Below are positions 45,426 to 53,623 of a DNA stretch of 64,000 bases, in pieces (position 1 is the first letter of the stretch; every line of letters begins with the position of its first letter). The stretch covers positions 67,553-131,552 of the forward strand of contig JBNKZU010000013.1 of the NCBI GenBank assembly GCA_050301795.1, given 5' to 3'. The position numbers and the translations under genes were made by a program. Source of the stretch: JBNKZU01 sp050301795 (GTDB taxonomy: Bacteria > Pseudomonadota > Gammaproteobacteria > Thiohalomonadales > Thiohalomonadaceae). The notes beneath the pieces are model-generated. The model saw only the letters and a program-made list of their open reading frames with translations. It had not been told where the DNA came from and did not search any database.

Positions 45426-47287
45426 GCCTGACTCTCCTCACGACTATTTTGATACTGACGTTGATATTGATATTTAAACTTACGTTTTAGCAGACCACCC
45501 GGATCATCAGGGATCCGACGAAGCCACTGCTGCATCGCCTGCTGTGATTCAGTTTCTGGTTGTTCTTCATTAAATGTATTTGAGCTATCGGGTTGTTCTT
45601 GGTCATTGTTATCACCTTTTTGTACCACGTTTTGCTCTTGGTCAGAATGATCGCTATCCTCATCCTGATTTTTGAACGCTGTTTGATTATCCTCTTGCTC
45701 TCCTTGCTGATCGCTCTCACTCATCTGTTGTGTCTCTGAGGACGAAGAACCCTCCTGTTGTTGAGCCTCACTCCCTTGTTGTTGCTGTGCTTCGCTTTGA
45801 TTCATTTGTGATGATTCGCTCTGCTGTCCCTGCTCACCCTGATCAGTTTGACCCTGCTGTGTGTTTTGCTCTTGAGAGTCCTGATCCTGGGCTTGAGTTG
45901 AATCACTCTTTTGTTGTTCCATTAAGCTCTTTAGCTGCTCAAGGTTATAGGCCGCATCTTCATGTTTTGGGTTTAGCTTTAACACTCGCTCATAGCTTTT
46001 GATTGCATTTTGATAATCGCCCATCATCGCGTAGCTGTTACCGCGATTATACTCATCGTCAATACCGCTTAACGGCTCTAGCAGCTCCAACGCTTTTTGA
46101 TAATTCTTATTTCGAAACTGAGCCATCGCCTGCCAGCGCTCGTCTTTAAAGGTGTTTGCGGCGCCTTCATAATCCTCTTGCTGCATCAATTCCTGTCCGC
46201 GCTGATCACTGTTTTTCCATAGTTGTGACCACTCAAAGGCCTCTGCTTTTTGAGGCAACGGGATCAACAGCACGATAGTTATCAACAGAAAACCCTGTCT
46301 AAACATCAACACGGTTAAGGGCACAATAAATATCAGTAGCCATGGCCCCATATCCTGCCACTGTTCTCCCTGTTGCATCGATTCATCGTCCTGTGATCCA
46401 TCCTGTAAAAAGGCGTCTATCTGCTGTAATGCCTTAATATCACTATTATCGATCTGCATCGGGCTATAGACTCCTCCACCTGATGATGCGATCTGCTTCA
46501 ACAGATCCTCATCAAGCTTTGCAACCACAATCGACCCTTGGTTATCTTTAAGAAATCCACCATCAGCCATCGGGATCGGTGCACCATCTGTTGTCCCTAC
46601 TGCAATGACTGACAATAAGTGCCCCTGCTGTTTTAGTTTTGAAATTTCATGGTTAATCATGCCGACATCTGATCGGTGAATGCCATCACTAATCAATAAA
46701 ATCTGTCCATGACTCATTCCTGCCTGGTTCAGCAACGACACACCTTTTTCAATCGCAAGATCTGGTCGGCTCCCCTGTGTTGGCATCATTTCGGTCGAAA
46801 GCGTTCCTAACATCGCAGCAATCGTTGCGGTATCGTCAGTAAGTGGGGTCACAACATACGGTTGAGCCGCATAGACAATTAACGCTGTTTGTCCGCTTTT
46901 TCGTTGCTTAAGCAAATCGTGCAGTTTAAGTCTCGCTCTTACCAGGCGACTTGGTCGCAGGTCTTGTGCATCCATCGATTTGGAGAGATCAAACAACACC
47001 ACCAGCGCCGAGGTGTCGCGAAATAGCGGCATCTGTTTTCGCTCCCATGCAGGCCCGGCGATAGCAATAACGGTGAGCAATCCAATAACACTCAACAAGA
47101 TGCGACTATAATCTCTACCGCCACGATATTGATGCCCACTAACCACAAACGGTATTAACGCCTCATCACAAAAATGATGCCAATACCCGCCTTTGCGCTG
47201 CGTTTGACCAAAGAGCCAAATCGCAATAGCCAGTGGAATAAGCATCAACAACCACTCAGGGCGGATAAAGTGAAAATCAGCGAACAA
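45419..47287 (-). CDS. batB: BatB-BatC fusion: VWA domain, TPR and Q/S/E-rich tail
   Basis: 622 residues. Two N-terminal transmembrane helices are followed by a von Willebrand A domain with a MIDAS motif (LFDLSKSMDAQD), a further transmembrane segment (~305-340), TPR repeats (DYEGAANTFKDERWQAMAQFRNKNYQKALELLEPL...YNRGNSYAMMGDYQNAIKSYERVLKLNPKH), and a ~150-residue glutamine/serine/glutamate-rich region. BatB and BatC are often separate; here they are one chain. It overlaps batA by 11 bp. Confidence 0.92.
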   Translation of the reverse strand: MFADFHFIRPEWLLMLIPLAIAIWLFGQTQRKGGYWHHFCDEALIPFVVSGHQYRGGRDYSRILLSVIGLLTVIAIAGPAWERKQMPLFRDTSALVVLFDLSKSMDAQDLRPSRLVRARLKLHDLLKQRKSGQTALIVYAAQPYVVTPLTDDTATIAAMLGTLSTEMMPTQGSRPDLAIEKGVSLLNQAGMSHGQILLISDGIHRSDVGMINHEISKLKQQGHLLSVIAVGTTDGAPIPMADGGFLKDNQGSIVVAKLDEDLLKQIASSGGGVYSPMQIDNSDIKALQQIDAFLQDGSQDDESMQQGEQWQDMGPWLLIFIVPLTVLMFRQGFLLITIVLLIPLPQKAEAFEWSQLWKNSDQRGQELMQQEDYEGAANTFKDERWQAMAQFRNKNYQKALELLEPLSGIDDEYNRGNSYAMMGDYQNAIKSYERVLKLNPKHEDAAYNLEQLKSLMEQQKSDSTQAQDQDSQEQNTQQGQTDQGEQGQQSESSQMNQSEAQQQQGSEAQQQEGSSSSETQQMSESDQQGEQEDNQTAFKNQDEDSDHSDQEQNVVQKGDNNDQEQPDSSNTFNEEQPETESQQAMQQWLRRIPDDPGGLLKRKFKYQYQRQYQNSREESQAW

Positions 47288-48287
47288 AGCGATCCCTCCC
47301 CCAGGTGGTGATAAGCATCAACAGACCCAACACAAAAGCAGCGCAAAGAGGCCACCAGAAAAGCTCTGTGACGGGTCTAAACACATAAGAGTCCTTAACA
47401 ACGGGTTCTAGTTCATCCAAGAGCGCATAGATCTCTTCAAGCTCTTGCAGATTACGTGCACGGAAATAACGGCCATTGGTTATTTGGGCGATCTGTTTTA
47501 ATGTTTTTTCATCCAGATCCTTTGAGGGATTAATGCGCTGTCTTCCAAAGAGGGATTGCACCAGCATCTCATCCGCACCGATGCCGATGGTATAGATCTT
47601 AAGCGCCTCTGAGGCTGCCAACTCTGCTGCCTGTATCGGATCAACATCACCTGCGGTATTTGCACCATCGGTTAACAGGATTAATACCGGCTTGGGTTGA
47701 TCATCATCCGTTGCAGAGTCCTTCATTCGTTTGACAGCCAGGCCAATCGCATCGCCAATGGCGGTAGCCTCTCCGGCAAGGCCTATCACCGATTCTCCGA
47801 GTAAAACAGAGACGGTTTTGCGATCAAAGGTCAATGGAGCCTGGATATAGGCCTTTGTTCCAAAAAGAATCAAACCGATACGATCACCAATACGCTGTTC
47901 GATAAAGTCACTCGCAATCAGTTTGGTTGCCTCTAAGCGATCCATCGTCTTGCCATTACGCTGAAAATCAGCAACCTGCATACTTCCTGACAGATCCACG
48001 GCCATCATTAAATCACGACCGGAAACAGGAATCTCAATCGGCTCACCTAACCATTGCGGTCGTGATGCTGCAATCACCACAAACACCCATGCAATCACCG
48101 CCAGAGTCGTCATAAAAAAATGGCGTTTAGTTTGCTGATAACCACTACCGATCCCTGAAAATGGCAATAGTGATGGCACTTTCAGTGCGGCGGTCTGTTG
48201 TTGTTTTAGCGGTGGAAGATAGCGATAACTCAACCAAGGCAGTGGCAACAGCAAGAAGGCGTAGGGCCAGAGCAGTTCCAAACTCAT
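47277..48287 (-). CDS. batA: BatA: VWA-domain membrane protein
   Basis: 336 residues with N-terminal transmembrane helices, a VWA domain with an intact MIDAS (MAVDLSGSMQVADF, later LLTDGANTAGDVDP), and a C-terminal transmembrane helix (FWWPLCAAFVLGLLMLITTWG). It is part of the MoxR/Bat envelope complex. It overlaps the DUF4381 gene by 4 bp. Confidence 0.93.
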   Translation of the reverse strand: MSLELLWPYAFLLLPLPWLSYRYLPPLKQQQTAALKVPSLLPFSGIGSGYQQTKRHFFMTTLAVIAWVFVVIAASRPQWLGEPIEIPVSGRDLMMAVDLSGSMQVADFQRNGKTMDRLEATKLIASDFIEQRIGDRIGLILFGTKAYIQAPLTFDRKTVSVLLGESVIGLAGEATAIGDAIGLAVKRMKDSATDDDQPKPVLILLTDGANTAGDVDPIQAAELAASEALKIYTIGIGADEMLVQSLFGRQRINPSKDLDEKTLKQIAQITNGRYFRARNLQELEEIYALLDELEPVVKDSYVFRPVTELFWWPLCAAFVLGLLMLITTWGRDRFVR

Positions 48288-48763
48288 CGAACTCCCCCCT
48301 TTTTTGGGAGCTTTTCGATCAGACGTTTTACGAGATCAAACAGCCCTTCAACATCCACAAACGACTGACGCTGATACGGTGCTTCCAGGAGTGAGCGCCC
48401 TAGCTCAGAGTTAAAGGGCTCGTCATCAAGGTACTGATTCAAAAGCCCAAGCCAGGCCTCACCAGTTAGAGATGCACTCGATTCTCGCGGGTGGTAGGCC
48501 AGGATAATTCGGCGTAATAACACCGAAGTTTCAGTTACAGCCTGATGGTGGTCTGCACTATCCCTGTAGTGACTTCTAACGTGTTCAAACTCCCTTTTAA
48601 CAGATCGTAGTAGTGCCCCACGCCCCCACCAGAGACGAACAAGATAGATCGTAGAGAGCAACACCACCAACAGCAACAGTAGTAACCACCATCCAAGTGC
48701 AGGCGGCCACCAACTAACCCCGTCAGGAAGATGAATATCACGTAGTTGCAACGTCTTATCCAT
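48284..48763 (-). CDS. DUF4381 membrane protein of the moxR-bat operon
   Basis: 159 residues from the ATG at 48763. Starting MDKTLQLRDIHLPDGVSWWPPALGWWLLLLLL, it has one transmembrane helix (~22-45) and a cytoplasmic helical domain. This is the family normally encoded between the DUF58 and batA genes. It overlaps both neighbours, so translation is coupled. Confidence 0.9.
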   Translation of the reverse strand: MDKTLQLRDIHLPDGVSWWPPALGWWLLLLLLVVLLSTIYLVRLWWGRGALLRSVKREFEHVRSHYRDSADHHQAVTETSVLLRRIILAYHPRESSASLTGEAWLGLLNQYLDDEPFNSELGRSLLEAPYQRQSFVDVEGLFDLVKRLIEKLPKKGGVR

Positions 48764-49778
48764 GTGACACCCTTTTGAGTGATGCCTCTTGCAATACCAT
48801 CGCAGGATCATCATCAGTCGAGCAGCTCACCAGTTGAATCCGGTAACGCTTACACCACTCTCTCAACGCTTCATATCGTTGTGCAAACCGCTGCTGATAG
48901 GCCTCAAGAACCCGACGCATTGAGGTATCGATATGAACCACATCATCAATATGAGATACGGTGATCTGCTCATCCTCCGGGAGTGACCGTTCAAAAGGAT
49001 CGTGAATCATAATGAGTTGGATCTCACAATGACGCGACAGCAAACCGATAATCTGCTCTTCAGATTCACCAAACCCCTGAAAATCGCTAATGATGGTGAT
49101 ATGTGCGCCAGGATGGGTTACCCGTTGCAGACGTTGCAGCATGTGTTGATAGCTGGCGTTATCACCGTTTTGATGATTTGATTGGGAGGATTGCTGCCAC
49201 GCGGAGTGACTCACCAGTTGGTTGAAGAGATGGAGTACAGCGTGGCGACCGGTTTGAGGACGTGATTCGAGATGCTCAACCTCTGAAAAAACCATTCCAC
49301 CGAGTCGATCTCCACGTTTTTGTGCCTGCCATGCCAGAATTGCAGCCATTTGAGAGGCGATCACTGACTTAAAGGCACCACGAGTTGCAAAGTGCATTGA
49401 ACGATTAAGGTCTACCGCGATATGGATCGCCAGTTCTCGCTCCTCACGAAAGAGTTTAGTGTGTGTTTTACCTGTACGCGCAGTAACCCGCCAGTCGATG
49501 GTACGGATATCGTCGCCGGGAATATAGGGACGAGCTTCGGAAAACTCCATTCCACGGCCTTTAAAGCTAGAGATATATTGTCCGGTACGTTGCGATAACC
49601 GTTTCGGTTTTTGAGTCGCCAACTGTTGTGCCAGCCCATTTAAACCGATCAATGACCTTAATGAGATCGACACCAGCCCATCACCATCAGCAGGAACGGT
49701 TTGATCACGCTCCCCGATTTCCGGGATCACGCGTGATTCACCTTTAAACGATGAAAACAGGCGTGTGATTAAACTCAT
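48756..49778 (-). CDS. DUF58 domain protein
   Basis: 340 residues. The DUF58 signature GRGMEFSEARPYIPGDDIRTIDWRVTARTGKTHTKLFREERELAIHIAVDLNRSM is plain, embedded in a VWA-like fold. It accompanies MoxR ATPases. It overlaps moxR by 4 bp. Confidence 0.94.
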   Translation of the reverse strand: MSLITRLFSSFKGESRVIPEIGERDQTVPADGDGLVSISLRSLIGLNGLAQQLATQKPKRLSQRTGQYISSFKGRGMEFSEARPYIPGDDIRTIDWRVTARTGKTHTKLFREERELAIHIAVDLNRSMHFATRGAFKSVIASQMAAILAWQAQKRGDRLGGMVFSEVEHLESRPQTGRHAVLHLFNQLVSHSAWQQSSQSNHQNGDNASYQHMLQRLQRVTHPGAHITIISDFQGFGESEEQIIGLLSRHCEIQLIMIHDPFERSLPEDEQITVSHIDDVVHIDTSMRRVLEAYQQRFAQRYEALREWCKRYRIQLVSCSTDDDPAMVLQEASLKRVSHG

Positions 49779-50740
49779 GGAACCGCGATTCGATTAATCA
49801 ATTCGTTGATAAAGTAGTCCGGTGAGACGCCTTCGGCCTCAGCCTCATAGGTAAGAATGATTCGATGGCGCATCACATCAAAGGCCATCAATTGAATATC
49901 ATCAGGAGAGACATAATCACGACCACATAGCCACGCATAGGACTTGGCACAGCGATCTAACGCCTGAATCGCGCGGGGACTGGCACCATACTGAATCCAG
50001 CTAGCAAGATCATCCCCATAGGCTGCCGGATTCCGAGTTGCCATCACCAATTGAATCAGATACTCCTCAAGATTTGGAGCAATATAGATATCCAGCACCT
50101 CGTCACGCGCCTTAAAGACAATCTCCTGTGAAAGCTCAGGTATTGACTCTGCAACAGATTTAAAATCTGAGCGCGCCTCTTTACGAGCCAGCTCCAGAAT
50201 CAGTCGTTCGGAGTCGTAATCCGGGTAATCGATATTGACGTGCATCAAAAAGCGATCCAACTGCGCCTCAGGTAGGGGATAGGTTCCCTCCTGCTCCAGT
50301 GGGTTTTGAGTCGCCATGACCAAAAAGAGTTTTGGTAAAGGATAGGTCACTGAGCCTACCGTAATTTGGCGTTCAGCCATCGCCTCTAGCAGTGCCGATT
50401 GAACCTTTGCCGGAGCACGGTTAATCTCATCGGCCAGAACAAGGTTATGAAACAGAGGCCCTTGTTGAAAAGTAAAGCTTCCCTCTTGTGGCCTGAAGAC
50501 CTCGGTTCCGGTTAGATCAGCCGGAAGCAGATCCGGAGTAAACTGAATACGGTGAAAATCACCTTCGATACCATCACCGAGTGTTTTGATCGCTCTGGTT
50601 TTAGCAAGACCGGGCGCACCCTCTACCAGAAGATGACCATCTGCGAGTAATGCAATTAACAGACGATCAACCAGATGTTGTTGACCGATGATCTGAGTTC
50701 TTACATAACGTCGTAATTCCAGAAACGACTCTTTAACCAC
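49775..50740 (-). CDS. MoxR-family AAA+ ATPase
   Basis: 321 residues. Walker A GAPGLAKT, Walker B LVLADEINRAPAKVQSALLEAM, sensor ATQNPLEQEGTYPLPEAQLDRF and a helical lid are intact. MoxR proteins act as chaperones for VWA-domain partners. It is the first gene of the six-gene minus-strand operon down to batD. Confidence 0.95.
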   Translation of the reverse strand: MVKESFLELRRYVRTQIIGQQHLVDRLLIALLADGHLLVEGAPGLAKTRAIKTLGDGIEGDFHRIQFTPDLLPADLTGTEVFRPQEGSFTFQQGPLFHNLVLADEINRAPAKVQSALLEAMAERQITVGSVTYPLPKLFLVMATQNPLEQEGTYPLPEAQLDRFLMHVNIDYPDYDSERLILELARKEARSDFKSVAESIPELSQEIVFKARDEVLDIYIAPNLEEYLIQLVMATRNPAAYGDDLASWIQYGASPRAIQALDRCAKSYAWLCGRDYVSPDDIQLMAFDVMRHRIILTYEAEAEGVSPDYFINELINRIAVP

Positions 50741-50818
50741 TTTTATCTAACTCCTCTTTAGTTTTGATTCATCATCATTATTAGTAATCTCTAATTCTCA
50801 AGCCTTTTCAGGGCGTGT

Positions 50819-51268
50819 TCAACTACTAATCCCGTCTAATTGTTTTAATGCTAATCTGAGCTGGCGGTGAGCTTGTGTCGATAGTGCATCACCAAAAATC
50901 AATAATGATTGAGTCTGATCATTTTCATCACGATAACGAATAATCGTCAGCGCAGGTGAGATAAGGGTCGCAGCGATGATTTCAATAGTTTGATGCTGCC
51001 CGTATGTAACCCGTACCCATTCTTGTTTCTCACCGATAATTAACCCCGATAACTCGCCATTTAGCTCCTGTCGATTTCGCAACAGTGACACCAGTGACCA
51101 TAATGTCACCACCGTAAAAACTGTTTGCAGTGCGATTGACCAATGAACACTCAAAAAAGTTCCTATCAGAATCAGGTGATATCCCCAAATGATGAAAACA
51201 AAGCGTTTAGAACGATTAAACGCTAAAAAATCATGAGATTGAGTAGAGTTGTATTGCTCCATTACCAT
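50819..51268 (-). CDS. YgfX-like membrane protein
   Basis: 149 residues. Two closely spaced transmembrane helices (~27-44 and ~46-62) are followed by a beta-rich cytoplasmic domain ending HRQLRLALKQL. That is the layout of YgfX (also called CptA). Divergent from ygfZ, which supports the call, but the sdhE gene that normally stands between them is absent. An ATG two codons in is an equally possible start. Confidence 0.7.
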   Translation of the reverse strand: MVMEQYNSTQSHDFLAFNRSKRFVFIIWGYHLILIGTFLSVHWSIALQTVFTVVTLWSLVSLLRNRQELNGELSGLIIGEKQEWVRVTYGQHQTIEIIAATLISPALTIIRYRDENDQTQSLLIFGDALSTQAHRQLRLALKQLDGISS

Positions 51269-51369
51269 TGAATACCTGTTCCATACTCGGTTTTTTGGAT
51301 CTTTACATTGAGATTACTGCAACAACCATTATTCTATGAGTCATCTGATGAAAACAATGGATAAATTCG

Positions 51370-52401
51370 ATGAACCAGTCATGGCAACAATTTTTAACCA
51401 CCCAAGGTGCACGTTTCGCTGAGAGCAGCATTACCGATTTCGGTGACTCCCGTAGTGAATTACAATCAACCATCGGCGCAACTGTGATCACCGCACTGAC
51501 GCATACTCGAATCATCAAGGTGGGTGGTGAAGATGCATCGCTCTTTCTCCAAGGCCAATTAACCAACGATATTCGTAATATCGATGCAGAACACCATCAG
51601 CTTAGCGCCCATTGTAGCCCTAAAGGTCGAATGCTGTTTATTGCTCGACTCTTCAGTCGTGACGATGCCTATTACCTGTTACTGCCTGATGAGCTCACCG
51701 ATGCCGCTTTAAAACGACTTAAGATGTTTGTATTAATGTCCAAGGTTACTATCGAAGAGGTCACCGATGAATATGCATTAATCGGTATTGCTGGTGCTGA
51801 TGCCCAAGCTATTGCCACCACCATGACCACACCGGCCGATCAAAACGATGGTGTGGCTCAGGCTGAATCAGGGGCATTATTAAGCCTCTCTGACACACGA
51901 TACGAAGCTATGGTTTTCATCGATCAAGCCGAGTCAATCTGGAACCGATTAAAAGCGCAGGCAACACCCGTGGGTAAACCCTGTTGGGACTACCTTGATA
52001 TCGTCGCGGGCATTCCAAATGTCACCACAGCGACAGTAGAAGCGTTTGTACCACAAATGGCAAACATGCAGATGATCAACGGGGTTAGTTTTAAAAAGGG
52101 GTGTTATACCGGGCAAGAGGTGGTTGCGAGAATGCAGCATCTTGGAATACTCAAGCGCCACATGTACCGCTGTCATTATGATGCTGATGTTGCTCCAAAA
52201 GTAGGTGATGCGATCGACTCACCCACCTCCACCAGTGGTCAGGGTGCTGGCAAGGTCGTGACCGTGGCACCATCACCGAATGGTGGTTATGCGATGTTGG
52301 CCGTAATTGAGAACACCTCAGTAGAGGCTGGCGATGTCTCAATTAATGGTACTGTGTTAGCGATTGAAGAACTACCTTATAGTTTGGAAAAAGAGAACTG
52401 A
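51370..52401 (+). CDS. ygfZ: tRNA-modifying/Fe-S maintenance protein YgfZ
   Basis: 343 residues. The family motif KGCYTGQEVVARMQHLG is present, plus the folate-binding GcvT-like fold (LFLQGQLTNDI...HCSPKGRMLFIARLF). YgfZ acts with folate in Fe-S enzyme maintenance. A repeat element begins 4 bp after its stop codon. Confidence 0.93.
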   Translation: MNQSWQQFLTTQGARFAESSITDFGDSRSELQSTIGATVITALTHTRIIKVGGEDASLFLQGQLTNDIRNIDAEHHQLSAHCSPKGRMLFIARLFSRDDAYYLLLPDELTDAALKRLKMFVLMSKVTIEEVTDEYALIGIAGADAQAIATTMTTPADQNDGVAQAESGALLSLSDTRYEAMVFIDQAESIWNRLKAQATPVGKPCWDYLDIVAGIPNVTTATVEAFVPQMANMQMINGVSFKKGCYTGQEVVARMQHLGILKRHMYRCHYDADVAPKVGDAIDSPTSTSGQGAGKVVTVAPSPNGGYAMLAVIENTSVEAGDVSINGTVLAIEELPYSLEKEN

Positions 52402-52404
52402 GAA

Positions 52405-52491
52405 GGTGTCGGAGTCGCCCGGCTAGAAAAACATGAGTAAAGTCAATATCACTAGGCACTTTCTAAGTTTGAGTTAAGCGACTCTGACACC
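52405..52491. repeat. RAYT-associated palindromic repeat R1 (87 bp)
   Basis: Begins GGTGTCGGAGTCGC and ends GCGACTCTGACACC, a 14-bp inverted repeat with one mismatch, with an inner CTAGAAA/TTTCTAAG pair. It begins 4 bp after the ygfZ stop and contains the stop codon and last nine codons of the RAYT gene. Confidence 0.9.
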
Positions 52492-53140
52492 TTAGTGACT
52501 CGACACCCGAGTTTAATTTAGCCAACTTCAACAAAAACTCAGTCTTACCAATACCCAAGCCCTTTTCAGTACCTCTGCGAATATCAATTAACTCTTTTCT
52601 GCTCATTTCATGCATAAAGAGATCAATATATGCAGTTCGTCCAGAATTAATATATTCCTCATAAACAGAATGAGGTGTTATCAATGCATCATGCTTACCC
52701 AATGCATTGGCGTGATAACTCGAATACGGGTAGTCTTCGGGATTCATAGCAATGCCTGCTCTAACAGGATTCATTTCAATATATCGGTAGCATGTTAGTA
52801 GATAACTTTCGGTATCGACAAAACCTGTTTTGTAACGCCCCTCCCATAATGAGCCACTACGGTGATAACGACGATTAAAGTATTGGGAATAACGTCTCCC
52901 AACTGACTGCATTGTTTTGGGTAATGAATCTGATATAGCTGGAGTTACAAGCAAGTGAATATGATTATGCATCAGCACCCATGCATGAATAGACAAGGTA
53001 TGTTTTGATGAAGCTTCACGTAGATAGCGGTAAAAAGTCCTGAAATCATCATGATGAGCAAAAACCGGATCTCTGTTATGCCCTCGAACAACAACATGTT
53101 GTGGTTGGTTTCGAATAAAGATTCGAGGCATTCTTGGCAT
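52463..53140 (-). CDS. REP-associated tyrosine transposase (RAYT, IS200-like)
   Basis: 225 residues. The Y1 HUH motif is HIH at 60-62 (WVLMHNHIHLLVTP), the likely nucleophile is Tyr84 or Tyr87 (QSVGRRYSQYF), and YRYIEMNPVRAGI is the typical RAYT segment. The start at 53140 follows AAAGGAG. The last residues (RCQSRLTQT) are encoded by repeat R1. Such enzymes mobilise REP palindromes, and at least five related repeats lie within 3 kb. It appears intact. Confidence 0.93.
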   Translation of the reverse strand: MPRMPRIFIRNQPQHVVVRGHNRDPVFAHHDDFRTFYRYLREASSKHTLSIHAWVLMHNHIHLLVTPAISDSLPKTMQSVGRRYSQYFNRRYHRSGSLWEGRYKTGFVDTESYLLTCYRYIEMNPVRAGIAMNPEDYPYSSYHANALGKHDALITPHSVYEEYINSGRTAYIDLFMHEMSRKELIDIRRGTEKGLGIGKTEFLLKLAKLNSGVESLRCQSRLTQT

Positions 53141-53212
53141 GGCTACTCCTTTAGCTAAAGTTTATATAATGTTAGCAGACGGTTTCGGAGTAGACCAACT
53201 TGGACTTTTGAA

Positions 53213-53298
53213 GGTGTCGGAGTCGCCCAACTAGAAAAACATGAGTAAAACCAATATCACTAGGCACTTTCTAAATTTGAGTTAAGCGACTCTGACAC
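53213..53298. repeat. RAYT-associated palindromic repeat R2
   Basis: About 86 bp, nearly identical to R1, from GGTGTCGGAGTCGC to GCGACTCTGACAC. It lies upstream of the RAYT gene in the same orientation as R1. Confidence 0.9.
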
Positions 53299-53317
53299 AT
53301 GAGCTATGGGCGGGAAA

Positions 53318-53403
53318 GGTGTCAGACTCACTTAACCCGATAATGGAAAGTGTATGGTGACTTTAAGGCTCTCAATTCTTTCAGGCTGGGTGAATCTGAC
53401 ACC
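53318..53403. repeat. Divergent palindromic repeat between R2 and R3
   Basis: 86 bp bounded by GGTGTCAGACTCACTTAACC and a terminal GGGTGAATCTGACACC. The ends are related to the family (GTGTC...GACAC), but the interior differs from R1-R3. Confidence 0.7.
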
Positions 53404-53413
53404 GGTTATTGGT

Positions 53414-53500
53414 GGTGTCGGAGTCGCCCGACTAGAAAAACATGAGTAAAGCCAATATCACTAGGCACTTTCTTAGTTTGAGTTAAGCGACTCTGACACC
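53414..53500. repeat. RAYT-associated palindromic repeat R3 (87 bp)
   Basis: Nearly identical to R1, including the interior CTAGAAAAACATGAG and ATATCACTAGGCACTTTCT segments and both 14-bp ends. Confidence 0.9.
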
Positions 53501-53518
53501 TGAGCTATGGGCGGGAAA

Positions 53519-53604
53519 GGTGTCGGAGTCGCTAAACTAGGCAATAAGAAAAAAAGAAGTAACGTAAAGTAACTATATTCTTATAATTTGGCGACTCCGA
53601 CACC
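53519..53604. repeat. Palindromic repeat R4 with perfect 14-bp ends
   Basis: Ends GGTGTCGGAGTCGC and GCGACTCCGACACC are perfectly inverted, with an inner ATAAGAA/TTCTTAT pair and an interior unlike R1-R3. It lies just beyond the lysS stop. With R2 and R3 it fills the 483-bp gap between RAYT and lysS. Confidence 0.88.
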
Positions 53605-53623
53605 AGGACACCAGATTAGAAAT

